Source: CAYFFZ01 sp049976505
Lineage (GTDB): Archaea; Thermoproteota; Nitrososphaeria; Conexivisphaerales; UBA164
Direction: 5' to 3'
Assembly: GCA_049976505.1 (NCBI GenBank)
Contig: JBMFIC010000008.1
Coordinates: 1-52,821 of the forward strand
DNA: 52,821 bases
Notes under the pieces: model-generated
Database searches by the model: none
Told to the model about the DNA's origin: nothing
The model's input: the letters and a program-made list of their open reading frames with translations, nothing else
In this document: one piece after another, positions 43,097 through 52,488 of the stretch
Layout: every line of letters begins with the position of its first letter
Numbering within the stretch: position 1 is the stretch's first letter
Program-made: the position numbers and the translations under genes

Positions 43097-44314
43097 TCAG
43101 TAGAGAGAAAGAACCCTTGCGAACACGCGTGCGTCCTCCACCATGTTTGACACTTTGCTGTACTCGTTGGGAGCGTGCTCGACGTTGTCAACGGTGAACC
43201 ATACAGCTGCGCTGTGTCCCTGCCTTCTCACAATGGCAGCTACGGTTCCTCCTCCAATGCCAACCAGCTTTGGCTCAATGCCCCTGAGCGCCTTTATCGA
43301 GTCCTTCAGCTTCACAACTACTTCAGCGCTTGGATCCGTAGGAGGAGCTGGATCAGCCCTCTGAACGATCCTGAGCTCTGTCCTGACTCCGTACTGCTTC
43401 TCGTGGTTCTGCATTTCCTCCTCTACCTCCTTAAGAACTTCATCTATGCTTACCTCAGGCAGTATCCTGCAGTCAAAGCAGAACACGTCAGTGCCCGGTA
43501 TCGTGTTTATGTTCTGAACGTTTGGCTCCCTCCTCGTTGGCTCGAAGGTGCTGTACGGAGGGACGAATATCTCGTTCTTAGACGTGAACTTCCTGTGCAG
43601 CCTGTCATCTATTGAAAGAGCCAGCTTCATGGCTATCCTGTTGGCGTTGAGGCTGAGGTCGGGCCTCGAGCCGTGCCCCTGTTTTCCTGTGACCTTTATG
43701 CAGAACCAGAGGATGCCCTTTTCAGCTACTTCTATCTCATCCCCCTGGGGGTTTCCCGCGTCAGGGACCAGGAACTCGTCATCCTTTCCGAACGGATAGT
43801 TCTTGAGCACGTGCTCCATTCCGTACCTGCTTCCAACCTCCTCATCCGCCAAGAGCAGCAGCCCCACGTTGTTCCTTGGCCTGATGCCCGACTCGACCAG
43901 CGCCTTGAAAGCGTATATGGAGGAGACCACCGCCTGCCCGTCGTCCGATGTTCCCCTTCCGTAGATCCTGTCCCCCTCGAGCGTTGCCTTGAACGGATCG
44001 TACTTCCAGAGGGCTGGATCGCCCTCCGGAACTGTATCGATGTGGGCAGCAAGCCAGAGTGTCTTCTTTCCCTCCGTCCCCTTTATGACAGCCACGAGGT
44101 TCGACCTGACGACCCCCTGGACGTCCTTCGTGTCGAGCCTCCTTATCTCATCAAACCCTATGCCGTTCAGAACGCCCTCAAGATAGTCTGCCCTCTCCTT
44201 CTCCCCGTTACCCCCGAGCTCGGGGCTTATGGCCTTGATCGGTATCATCTCAACCATAGTCCTTATCATTTCCTTCTGCAGCTGCGGAACTATACCCTCG
44301 GGCCTCTGCTGCAT
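43097..44314 (-). CDS. M20-family metallohydrolase (ArgE/DapE/carboxypeptidase type)
   Basis: A 405-residue zinc hydrolase. Metal and catalytic motifs: AAHIDTVPEGD (HxD), GRGTSDDGQAVV (bridging Asp), ADEEVGSRYG (catalytic Glu pair), VPDAGNPQGDE, and VDNVEHAPNEYS with the last His. The lid domain with GKQGHGSRPDLSLNAN lies at about residues 215-330. Removes acyl or amino acid groups from amino acids or peptides; the exact substrate cannot be told. It stands alone, GC-rich, and is divergent from the ABC1 kinase gene. Confidence 0.85.
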   Translation of the reverse strand: MQQRPEGIVPQLQKEMIRTMVEMIPIKAISPELGGNGEKERADYLEGVLNGIGFDEIRRLDTKDVQGVVRSNLVAVIKGTEGKKTLWLAAHIDTVPEGDPALWKYDPFKATLEGDRIYGRGTSDDGQAVVSSIYAFKALVESGIRPRNNVGLLLLADEEVGSRYGMEHVLKNYPFGKDDEFLVPDAGNPQGDEIEVAEKGILWFCIKVTGKQGHGSRPDLSLNANRIAMKLALSIDDRLHRKFTSKNEIFVPPYSTFEPTRREPNVQNINTIPGTDVFCFDCRILPEVSIDEVLKEVEEEMQNHEKQYGVRTELRIVQRADPAPPTDPSAEVVVKLKDSIKALRGIEPKLVGIGGGTVAAIVRRQGHSAAVWFTVDNVEHAPNEYSKVSNMVEDARVFARVLSLY

Positions 44315-44453
44315 ATCCTATGTTAGATATAACAGGGATAAAAGCGCTTGGCGTCCTGAGAGACAACGCCAAATCGTTCTCCTGCACCACGTGAAAGGCT
44401 CAGAACAAAAAGGTAAAACGCTCAGGGGCACAATCTACTGTAAGTGAACGGAA

Positions 44454-45932
44454 TTGGGATTTGGCAGGACCCTTAAGATATTCATAACGCTTCTTCCCTC
44501 GTTCGTAGTTTACTACTTTGACAGGAGGAAGTTCCTGGGCTCCGACAAGCTTACGCCACAGGACTACGAGAGGATGAGGGCCCATGCCCGAAGGATGGTG
44601 AACAGGTTCATTGAGCTCGGGCCTGCCTTCGTCAAGCTCGGCCAGCTTCTTTCAGTAAGATCAGACATACTGCCTCAGCCCTACATGGACGAGTTCGCCA
44701 GGCTTCAGGACCAGGTCCCTCAGGCACCGTTCGAGCAGATCGAGAGGGAGCTGAACGAGGAGTACGGCGACTATCGAAAGGTCTTCGACAGCTTTGAGCC
44801 TGTTGCAATAAACGCGGCGAGCCTGGGGCAGGTTCATGAGGCAACATACAGGGGGAGGAAGGTGGTTGTGAAGGTCCTCAGGCCCAACGTGGAGAGGATC
44901 CTCGAGGAGGACGTTGAGTCCATAAGGCAGCTGCTCCCCTTCATGTCGCTGCTCTTCGGCACCGGCTTCATCACCTCCTTCGAGGCAGCGCTCGAGCAGT
45001 TCTACGAGACCGCGAGACAGGAGATGGACTACAGAAAGGAGGCCCAGAACATGAAGATCCTGAAGCAGAGCCTCTCAGATTACGCGTACGTGGTTGTTCC
45101 CAACCTCTACGAGGAGGTGTCAACAAGGAGGGTCCTAGTAATGGAAAGGGTCGACGAAATCAAGATAACTGACGTTGAAAGGATAAGGTCCCTCGGCATA
45201 GACACCAGGGCTCTGGCAAGGAAGATCTCAAGGCTGTACCTCAGCATGGTTCTCAGGATGGAGATCTTTCATGCTGATCCGCATCCGGGAAACCTTGCAG
45301 TTACCACTGACGGCAGGATAGTCCTCTATGACTACGGGATGGTCGGGTCAATGAGCAGGGAGATGAGGGACAACCTGATGTGGCTCTACATGGCCCTAGC
45401 TGACAGGAACCCGAGCGAGATAAGGGAGGCTCTTATAGAGCTGGGCGTCCTGGACCCCTTTGCGAACACGTACATAATCGAGAGGGCCATAGAGATGGCC
45501 CTGAACGAGATGCAGGGCATAAGGATATCGGAGGCCGACATAAGGATGCTCATGTACGTTGCGAACAGGGTCATCTACAGGTTCCCCTTCAGGCTTCCAA
45601 AGGAGCTCGTGCTCTACCTGAGGATGGGACTTCTTCTCGACAGCCTCTGCAGAACCCTTGACCCGGACTTCAACTTCCTGAACGTCCTTCCGTCGCTCTT
45701 CAGGGAGGAGGGCCTCTACCGTGAGTACTACATATCAAGGCTCAGGAGGACGTTTAAGAGGGTCCTCAGGGCCATAGATGTGCAGCTTTCGCTTCCATCC
45801 CTAATGCAGGAGTACTATCAGCTGGAGATAGAGAGGGCGAGGTCCAGAAGGGGCTACGTTCAGCTCGTGGGCGCTTTCCTGCTTGGGATAATAATGGCCG
45901 GCGTGATCTTCTACCTCTTTCACATAAGGTAG
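44454..45932 (+). CDS. ABC1/AarF/UbiB-type protein kinase-like ATPase
   Basis: A 492-residue protein with a TTG start directly after an in-frame stop. Family marks: the KxGQ motif FVKLGQLLSVRSDILP, the alanine-rich nucleotide loop INAASLGQVHEA, the lysine in RKVVVKVLRP, QEMDYRKEAQN, IFHADPHPGNLAV and the metal site LYDYGMVG. One membrane helix ends the protein (AFLLGIIMAGVIFYLF), anchoring it. In bacteria and mitochondria such ATPases support quinone biosynthesis; the archaeal role is not established. Separate from nurA by 56 bases. Confidence 0.88.
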   Translation: MGFGRTLKIFITLLPSFVVYYFDRRKFLGSDKLTPQDYERMRAHARRMVNRFIELGPAFVKLGQLLSVRSDILPQPYMDEFARLQDQVPQAPFEQIERELNEEYGDYRKVFDSFEPVAINAASLGQVHEATYRGRKVVVKVLRPNVERILEEDVESIRQLLPFMSLLFGTGFITSFEAALEQFYETARQEMDYRKEAQNMKILKQSLSDYAYVVVPNLYEEVSTRRVLVMERVDEIKITDVERIRSLGIDTRALARKISRLYLSMVLRMEIFHADPHPGNLAVTTDGRIVLYDYGMVGSMSREMRDNLMWLYMALADRNPSEIREALIELGVLDPFANTYIIERAIEMALNEMQGIRISEADIRMLMYVANRVIYRFPFRLPKELVLYLRMGLLLDSLCRTLDPDFNFLNVLPSLFREEGLYREYYISRLRRTFKRVLRAIDVQLSLPSLMQEYYQLEIERARSRRGYVQLVGAFLLGIIMAGVIFYLFHIR

Positions 45933-45988
45933 ATGTAGCTGCAGCAAAGAGATAAAAGGAGGATTTTGCAAAAAATAAAGCTGTCGAG

Positions 45989-46861
45989 TTGCTCACCGAC
46001 CTTTACGTGTACATAAATGATGAGAGTAAAAGGAGCAGCATCATAAATAAGGTTAGAGGGAAGGAGCAGGAGGAGTACATAAGGAGGGCGAAGGAGCTCT
46101 GGAGGCCCTATCAGCCAAGCCCTCGCAGCCATGAGAAAACTATCGGTATAGACAGCAGCTGGAACTACAAGGAGTTCAGGGGCTTTTATCTGCTGGCCGT
46201 GGCTGGGATAGCTATAAGCGACGAGGGAGAGGTAGTGGGCAAAGAGGTCAGCGTCGAGGCGGGCCTCCCATTAATTGAGGAGGGAGGAAGCCAGTACCCG
46301 GATCCAGACCTCTACCTCGAGAGCATGGGGATGGAGTATGAAGCAAAGCTCGTTGAAAGCTCAGCCGACCTCGGAAGGGTTCTTGTTGATGGCTCAATCA
46401 TAAGGCGCTTCTACGACAGGGCAAACAGGCGAAAGATCCTGTACGCTGAATACTTGAGGAACGTGCTTAAAAGATCGGGCACAGTGTTCGTGTCGAAGAG
46501 CTCGGTCAGCAGGGAGCTCGTGAGAGGGATCTGGAGCGACATATACTATTTTCAGAAGGCCGACAGCTCTCCGGGGTTCAGCGAATCCGAGAGTATTCCC
46601 AGTCTTAACGTTTCTTACTTCTATGCGAGGCTAGTGGACCACGGACCTGTTCTCAGGATCGAGATCGTTGGCGGCCATATTGATGAGAAAGAAATCCAGG
46701 ATCTCATGGACGTCCTATACTCTAGGCAGTTTAAGGGCTATCCCTACGCCCTCAGGCTTGCGCACGAGAGATGCACGATAACGAACAAGGACATAGATGC
46801 GCTGGTTAGGGACCTTGGGCTGCACGTTGAGGTCCTGGCCAGGGATGTGCTGGAGGCGTAA
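45989..46861 (+). CDS. nurA: NurA 5'-3' nuclease
   Basis: A 290-residue nuclease. The NurA catalytic Asp lies in IGIDSSWNYKEFRG, a second acidic site is RVLVDGSIIRRF, and the C-terminal ESESIPSLNVSYFYARLV and YPYALRLAHERCTI are family segments. It works with HerA to resect DNA ends for homologous recombination together with Mre11-Rad50. The TTG at 45989 is the only standard start in the open stretch; a strong GGAGG at 45958-45962 lies 26 bases upstream, rather far, so the true start could be a non-standard codon nearer to it. HerA starts three bases after the stop. Confidence 0.88.
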   Translation: MLTDLYVYINDESKRSSIINKVRGKEQEEYIRRAKELWRPYQPSPRSHEKTIGIDSSWNYKEFRGFYLLAVAGIAISDEGEVVGKEVSVEAGLPLIEEGGSQYPDPDLYLESMGMEYEAKLVESSADLGRVLVDGSIIRRFYDRANRRKILYAEYLRNVLKRSGTVFVSKSSVSRELVRGIWSDIYYFQKADSSPGFSESESIPSLNVSYFYARLVDHGPVLRIEIVGGHIDEKEIQDLMDVLYSRQFKGYPYALRLAHERCTITNKDIDALVRDLGLHVEVLARDVLEA

Positions 46862-46864
46862 ATC

Positions 46865-48427
46865 ATGGAGCTGAAGGAAGTAAAAGCCAAGCCAATAGGA
46901 ATTGTTGCCTCGGGAGCAAGGCCTGATGCCTTCAGGATCTTCACATCACAGCCCCTTAGAGTTGGGGAGTACGTCAAGTTTGACACGGATGATGGAAAAG
47001 CTATGGCGTTCATAGAGAACACCGTGATAGGCAGCACGCTGATAGAGGAATCAAAGAACTTCTACGATGCAAATGAGGCAGCGAGCGCAGCCGCTAACAA
47101 CCCAAGGGACAAGTCCTACATTTCAGAGGCGAGAACCGTCGGCCTGCTTGAGATGCTGAAAAAGGGAAAGGTGGAGTTTCCATCAATACCGCCAGTCCCA
47201 GGAACCCCTGTTGAGCTGGTAAGCAGGGAGGAGCTTCAGGAGATCTTCAACAGGAGCGCTGATAACTACGTGAGGGTAGGGAGTCTCCTTAGAAAGCAGG
47301 AAATATCCGTTTCGGTCAACATCGACAAGGTCGCGTCAAGGCATCTTGCGGTTCTTGCGGCGACCGGCGGAGGGAAGTCCAACCTTCTAGCTCTCCTCGC
47401 AAGAAGGATCAGCGAGCTGAACGGCACGATGATAATCTTTGACTATCACAGCGAGTACAAGGACCTGAAAATAGATGGCAAGAATCTGGTTGAGCCCAAG
47501 CTGAACCCTTACTATCTGCTTCCGGACGAGGTTGCTGACATAATTGGAGTGAGATCCTACGCGGACGTCCAGAGGAGCTTGCTGAGCAAAGCGATAAGGA
47601 ACTTGCTAAACGGAAAGGACTCAGACAGAGCTTCTGAGTGGGATGCGAAAAATATGGCAGTTCCCACCGATTTCTTCACGAACCTTAAAAGCGAGCTAGA
47701 GCGCATGCAGGAGAGCGAAGATTTGAATCATCAGCAAAGAATTGCGGTCCAAAGGCTCATCAGCATAATCGAATACTCCCGCAGATACGTCGAAGCGCTC
47801 TTTGATACAGGCGTTCAGAACGTGCTCGATCTGCTTGAGCCCAACAAAATCAACGTGGTTGACCTTGGGGATCTTAACGAGCTTCAGGCCAGAATAATCA
47901 TAAAATTCTATCTGGACGAGATCTTCTTTGACAGAAAGGCAGCAGTGCTGAGAAACGAAGAGGCCAGAGTCAGGTTCACTTCGCCCGTGATAGTTGCAAT
48001 AGAGGAGGCGCACGTCTTCCTTCCAGCTGAAGAGAAAAGCGACCTTGTAGACACGGTAACGAGGATAGCCAGGGAGGGCAGGAAGTTCGGCGTTGGTCTA
48101 ATAATTGTCTCCCAGAGGCCCAGCAGGCTCAACTCTAACGTCCTGAGCCAGATGGGCTCGTTCGCCATAATGAGGATCACCAACTCGGCTGATAAAAACT
48201 ACATAAAGGAGGTCAACGAATACCTGACCCCGGACATGGTTGAAAACCTGTCAGTGCTGAACCCGGGTGAGGCGCTGCTGCTTGGCGACTGGGTGACGAT
48301 CCCGGTCATGTCAAAGATCGAGCTTGTAGGGGATAAGCTGATAGGAAAGGACATAGAGGCTGTCAGCCAGTGGCGCCGTCAGAAAGAGCTTTCGCAGGAA
48401 GCTCCCAGGACGAGGGATTTCCTCTGA
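46865..48427 (+). CDS. herA: HerA hexameric DNA translocase
   Basis: A 520-residue ATPase of the HerA-FtsK superfamily. The N-terminal HAS barrel domain (about residues 1-150) is followed by Walker A AATGGGKSN (about 165-173), Walker B VIVAIEEAHVFLP, an arginine-finger area in VTRIAREGRKFGVGLIIVSQRPSRL, and a C-terminal brace. It forms a hexameric ring with NurA and drives resection of double-strand breaks. Sits between nurA (3-base gap) and mre11 (10-base gap). Confidence 0.95.
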   Translation: MELKEVKAKPIGIVASGARPDAFRIFTSQPLRVGEYVKFDTDDGKAMAFIENTVIGSTLIEESKNFYDANEAASAAANNPRDKSYISEARTVGLLEMLKKGKVEFPSIPPVPGTPVELVSREELQEIFNRSADNYVRVGSLLRKQEISVSVNIDKVASRHLAVLAATGGGKSNLLALLARRISELNGTMIIFDYHSEYKDLKIDGKNLVEPKLNPYYLLPDEVADIIGVRSYADVQRSLLSKAIRNLLNGKDSDRASEWDAKNMAVPTDFFTNLKSELERMQESEDLNHQQRIAVQRLISIIEYSRRYVEALFDTGVQNVLDLLEPNKINVVDLGDLNELQARIIIKFYLDEIFFDRKAAVLRNEEARVRFTSPVIVAIEEAHVFLPAEEKSDLVDTVTRIAREGRKFGVGLIIVSQRPSRLNSNVLSQMGSFAIMRITNSADKNYIKEVNEYLTPDMVENLSVLNPGEALLLGDWVTIPVMSKIELVGDKLIGKDIEAVSQWRRQKELSQEAPRTRDFL

Positions 48428-48437
48428 GCGATGTCAT

Positions 48438-49574
48438 ATGCTGATAGCTCACATAAGCGATACGCATCTCGGGGCAATGCCGTACAACCTTAGGGAGAGG
48501 GAGAACGACTTCTACGAGGCATTTAGCGAAGCCATTGAGACAGCAATAAGGGAAGGGGCTGAAGCCATTGTTCACTCGGGAGATGTCTTCGACGCCCCAC
48601 GGGCAAGCTACAGGTCCCTGTCCATGTACATCAGCCAGCTCAGGAGGCTAAGCGACAGGAACATAAAGTTCCTCTTCACGCTTGGCGAGCACGACATAAG
48701 CAGGATAGGGGGCTCAGCGGTAGCGCTCGTCGCAAGGGATCTGGGCCTTGGCGAGTTCCTTATGGAGGGCGAAAGGCACGAGCACAACGGCGTTGCTTTC
48801 TATGGGGCCTACAACCACAGGAGGGGCGAGCTGGATGACCTCAGGGCCATACTAAACGGCCTGAAAAAGGCAGACGACAGAAAGAAGGTGCTGGTGCTCC
48901 ATCAGGGGCTTTATGAATTTCATCAGTACGCCGGCCAGCTCTTTCACAGCGAGCTGCCCTCGGGCTTCGATTACTACGCCCTTGGCCATCTTCACGATCC
49001 AGGAATGAAGAGGTTCAGCGATCTCAAGGGGCCGGTCTGCTACGCCGGCTCAACCGAGTTCACGTCATCGGAGGGGATAAACGAGTCGGATAAGGGCTTC
49101 TGGCTGGTGGACCTTTCAGGGGATCAGGCCCAGCCTCAGTTCATCAAGCTGCAGTCGGTGAGGCCCAGGAGGGTTTATGAGATCAGGTACGAGCAGCTCC
49201 AGCAGGAGATCGACAGGATAGCGTCGGAGCTGAAGAGCCTGCTTGAGCTGAGCAAAAAGAAGCCCATGGCCAGGATAATCATAAGAGGCAGGGGGATGAA
49301 CGAGTCCTACATAAGGGGCATAATTAATCCTATATATAATATAGTGCTCAGAATGGAGTACGAGCTCGTGGATGAGGGCGAAACCCGCTCCTACTACAGC
49401 GTTGAAAGGGCAGAGGACGTTGAGGCGATGTTCAGGGAAATAGCCAGGAGGATCCTGAACGACGACAGGCTCGTTGAGATAGCGGACGGCCTCAGGGGCT
49501 ACCTCGAGGAGAACAGGCTTCAGGAGGCCTCAGACTATCTCTGGAGGATCTTCATGGGTGAAGCAGATCAATGA
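48438..49574 (+). CDS. mre11: Mre11 DNA repair nuclease
   Basis: A 378-residue phosphoesterase. Motifs: HISDTHLGAMPYN (DxH), VHSGDVFDAPRAS (GD), GEHDISR (usual form GNHD, here Glu for Asn), VLHQGLYEF, and YALGHLHDP (GHxH). The GNHD-to-GEHD change is of interest: the Asn is usually a metal ligand. The C-terminal part after about residue 265 holds the capping and Rad50-binding helices. Starts the processing of DNA breaks with Rad50; the stop overlaps rad50 by ATGA. Confidence 0.93.
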   Translation: MLIAHISDTHLGAMPYNLRERENDFYEAFSEAIETAIREGAEAIVHSGDVFDAPRASYRSLSMYISQLRRLSDRNIKFLFTLGEHDISRIGGSAVALVARDLGLGEFLMEGERHEHNGVAFYGAYNHRRGELDDLRAILNGLKKADDRKKVLVLHQGLYEFHQYAGQLFHSELPSGFDYYALGHLHDPGMKRFSDLKGPVCYAGSTEFTSSEGINESDKGFWLVDLSGDQAQPQFIKLQSVRPRRVYEIRYEQLQQEIDRIASELKSLLELSKKKPMARIIIRGRGMNESYIRGIINPIYNIVLRMEYELVDEGETRSYYSVERAEDVEAMFREIARRILNDDRLVEIADGLRGYLEENRLQEASDYLWRIFMGEADQ

Positions 49575-52093
49575 TTGAGGAGGTCAGGCTGTTCAACTTT
49601 CTTTCACATAAGGACACAACTCTCAGCCTCGAGGAGGGCGTGAACGTCTTCATAGGCAACAACGGCTCGGGCAAATCCTCCGTTGTTGACGCGATCACCT
49701 ACGCTCTGTTCGGGAAGCACACCAGGGGGGACAACGTGAACCTTGTCAGAAAGGGCGCAAGCGAGGGAGGAGCAGAGGTTGTCTTCTCGATAGGCTCATC
49801 CAGGTACAAGGCCGTCAGATACTTTGACAGCAGGGGCCGCCTGAAGGACGCCTGGCTGCGATCGCTGCCAGATAACGCTCCTCTGGCCCATATGGAGAGG
49901 AAGGCCATGGGGGAATCCGTAAGCGGCCAGATAGAGAAGCTCTTCAAGCTCAAGTACGACGCTATGCTCATAGCAAACATAATTCAGCAGGGAAAGCTGA
50001 ACGAGATAATTGAGCTTGAGCCCTCTGAGTTCAGGGAGGAGCTGGACGAGCTGATAAAGATATCCGCCCTGAAGGACGCCTACTCCTTGTTCGACAGGCT
50101 GATAAACGAGTTCTTCAGAAAGAGGCTCAGGGACGAAGCTCTGGGCCTCTACGACGACCAGAACATATCAGCTCTGCAGCGAAACCTTCAGGACATCTCC
50201 TCAAGAAAGGAGAGCGATGAGAGGGAGCTGGATCAGCTCGGCCGGAGGCTGGAGGAGAGAAGATCTTCGTTGAGCGAAATCGAGAGGAGGCTGAAGGAGC
50301 TCGAGCCGCTTCACACAGCGCTTGAGATGCTGAGGAGCCATGAGGCCCAGCTCCTATCGTACCTCAACAGCAGAAGGGCGGAGCTGGAGAGGGAGCTGCC
50401 CAGGCTCAGGGACTGCGTAGCTGAGGGCGAAAGGAGCCTTCAGGACGTGCTGAAGCTCGATGAGCTCAGCTCAAGGGCGCAGTCCCTCCAGGAGGATCTT
50501 GCCGTGCTAGACGAGCGGGTTAAACAGGCCCTCTCTCTTTACAAGGAATCAGAGAGCGCAGAAAGCGAGATCTCGAGGATTGACAGGCAGCTGAGCGAAC
50601 TGCAGAGGAGGATCGAGGACATAAAAAGCAAGGAGGACGCGGTCAGGAAGGAGATCGAGTCGATAAAGGGCTCATACTCGGAGGATCTCCTGGCCAGGAG
50701 CAGCGATTACGAAGGGGCGCTGAACGAAGTTCTGAAGGAGATGAGCGATCGTCAGAAGGAGATGGGCAGGCTGGAGCAGAAGCTTCAGGATTACAGGAGA
50801 ATAAAGGAGGACGGCAGATGTCCGACGTGCGGATGTGAAGCGGCGCACATCGGGGTCGACGAGAAGATCTCTGGCGTTGAGGTCTCGCTCGACCGGCTTC
50901 ACAGAACCATGCAGGAGCTGGAGGACAGGAGAAGGAAGCTCGAGGAAACGCTAAGCACGATAAGAAAGCAGACCGAGATCAGGTCCAGGCACCTCATGCT
51001 ACAGGAGCGTCTTGAAAGCTACAGAGGCCAGAGGGAAGCTCTTGAGGGAATGGAGCAGCAGCTCCTCGAGACGAAAAGGAGCAGGGAGGAGGTCGCGTGG
51101 CTTAAGCGGAGCAGATTTCAGGAGTACTCGAGCCTGCTCGAGCTTCAGAAACAGAAGAGGGAAGAGCTTGAAAGGCTCAGGAAGAGGATCCTTGAGCTCG
51201 AGCGGACAAGGGCGCTGCTGCAGGGCTGCGGGATCTCATCTGAGCAGGACCTAACGAGGCTCAAGGAGGAGCTGAGCTCAAAGGAGGAGATCCTGAAGAG
51301 GCTCAGAGAGGGTGGCACTGAGGGGGGCGCCCTTATCGAGATAGATGACTTCTCAAGGTCCCTTGCGGAGCAGATCAGGAAGCTCAGGGAGATGCTGAAG
51401 GGCTTCAGCGAGGATGAGTACAGAAGGCTGAAGGAGCTCAGGGAGCAGATCATATCCGAGATGGGACAGCTCAGCGGGTCGATAGAAAGGCTCAGACAGC
51501 AGGTGGAGCAGGAGGCCCAGGAGATAGAGAAGCTTAAGAGCGCAAAGGCCCTTGTTGAGAGGGCGGCCGCGTTCATAGGCACAATCGGCCAGATAAAGGA
51601 GAAGGTCTTCAAGCCAGATGGGCCTGTTGCCATTAGCCTGAGGAGCTGGGCCCTGATGGCGATTTCAAGGTGGGCCTCAGAGTACGTCAGGAGCTTCGGG
51701 ATGGGAATATATCAGATCAAGGTCTACGAGAAGGGAAGGGAGGTCAAGATAGAGGTGTACACTGGCGCGGGCCCGGTCGAGAGCGAGGTCCTGAGCGGGG
51801 GCGAGAAGGTGGCAGTTGCGATAGCCCTGAGGCTGGCCATAGCAAGGCTTGCGGGCGGTTTTGCGGACTTCATGATACTGGATGAGCCAACGGTTTTCCT
51901 GGACGAGGAGAGGAGGTCTTCTCTGATAAACATAGTGTCATCCTTCTCCGGAGGCTCGGGTCCCATAAGGCAGCTCATAATCATAACCCACGACAGGGAG
52001 ATATTCGAGAACTCGACGGTCGACGCTGTGTTCACTTTTGAAAAAAAGAACGATATAACGGTTGTAACGAAGGAAACACGTCGAAATCTGTGA
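49571..52093 (+). CDS. rad50: Rad50 SMC-like ATPase
   Basis: An 840-residue protein. Walker A is GNNGSGKSS near residue 35; two long coiled coils (about 185-410 and 430-680) flank the zinc hook CPTC at about residues 417-420; the C-terminal lobe carries signature LSGGEKVAVAIALR, Walker B FMILDEPT and the D-loop VFLDEERR. Length is normal for archaeal Rad50. It forms the Mre11-Rad50 complex that tethers and processes DNA ends. Last gene of the four-gene repair operon. Confidence 0.96.
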   Translation: MIEEVRLFNFLSHKDTTLSLEEGVNVFIGNNGSGKSSVVDAITYALFGKHTRGDNVNLVRKGASEGGAEVVFSIGSSRYKAVRYFDSRGRLKDAWLRSLPDNAPLAHMERKAMGESVSGQIEKLFKLKYDAMLIANIIQQGKLNEIIELEPSEFREELDELIKISALKDAYSLFDRLINEFFRKRLRDEALGLYDDQNISALQRNLQDISSRKESDERELDQLGRRLEERRSSLSEIERRLKELEPLHTALEMLRSHEAQLLSYLNSRRAELERELPRLRDCVAEGERSLQDVLKLDELSSRAQSLQEDLAVLDERVKQALSLYKESESAESEISRIDRQLSELQRRIEDIKSKEDAVRKEIESIKGSYSEDLLARSSDYEGALNEVLKEMSDRQKEMGRLEQKLQDYRRIKEDGRCPTCGCEAAHIGVDEKISGVEVSLDRLHRTMQELEDRRRKLEETLSTIRKQTEIRSRHLMLQERLESYRGQREALEGMEQQLLETKRSREEVAWLKRSRFQEYSSLLELQKQKREELERLRKRILELERTRALLQGCGISSEQDLTRLKEELSSKEEILKRLREGGTEGGALIEIDDFSRSLAEQIRKLREMLKGFSEDEYRRLKELREQIISEMGQLSGSIERLRQQVEQEAQEIEKLKSAKALVERAAAFIGTIGQIKEKVFKPDGPVAISLRSWALMAISRWASEYVRSFGMGIYQIKVYEKGREVKIEVYTGAGPVESEVLSGGEKVAVAIALRLAIARLAGGFADFMILDEPTVFLDEERRSSLINIVSSFSGGSGPIRQLIIITHDREIFENSTVDAVFTFEKKNDITVVTKETRRNL

Positions 52094-52195
52094 AAATAAG
52101 CGCGAAAAAGCTTTCGAATTCCTGATAATTTTCTTCCTATTTTATAACTTTCGAACAAAACGTTTAATAGGGCAATGTTCTGAGTTCTTAACACC

Positions 52196-52488
52196 ATGGA
52201 GGCTAAAACCACGCAGCTTCCAAAAAACTACGAGAGCAGAGCAACGTTTGCTTCCTTCATTGGCTACATGCTTGATGGCCTTGACACCTACGTCCTTTCG
52301 CTTACGCTCACGGCCATTGCAACGGCCTATGCGCTCACGAAGGCAGAGGAGGGGCTCCTCGGGTTCATTCAGGCAGGAGGGATGGTCATTGGCGGATACC
52401 TCTTCGGGATCCTCGCCGACAGGTTCGGGAGGGTCAGGACGTTCACCTACTCGATACTGATATACTCAGTGTTCACGGCCCTTACAAT
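52196..52488 (+). pseudogene. MFS transporter N-terminus cut by a tnpB element
   Basis: ATG 52196 opens an MFS frame: FIGYMLDGLDTYVLSLTLTA (helix 1), GFIQAGGMVIGGYLFGILAD plus RFGRVR (motif A, helix 2-3), then TYSILIYSVFTALT. The frame reaches TTAC at 52482-52485 and then enters the left end of an IS605-type element, ending in an early stop at 52495. The rest of the gene would lie beyond the element, outside the window. A possible TATA (CGTTTAATAG, 52161) precedes the ATG. Confidence 0.8.
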
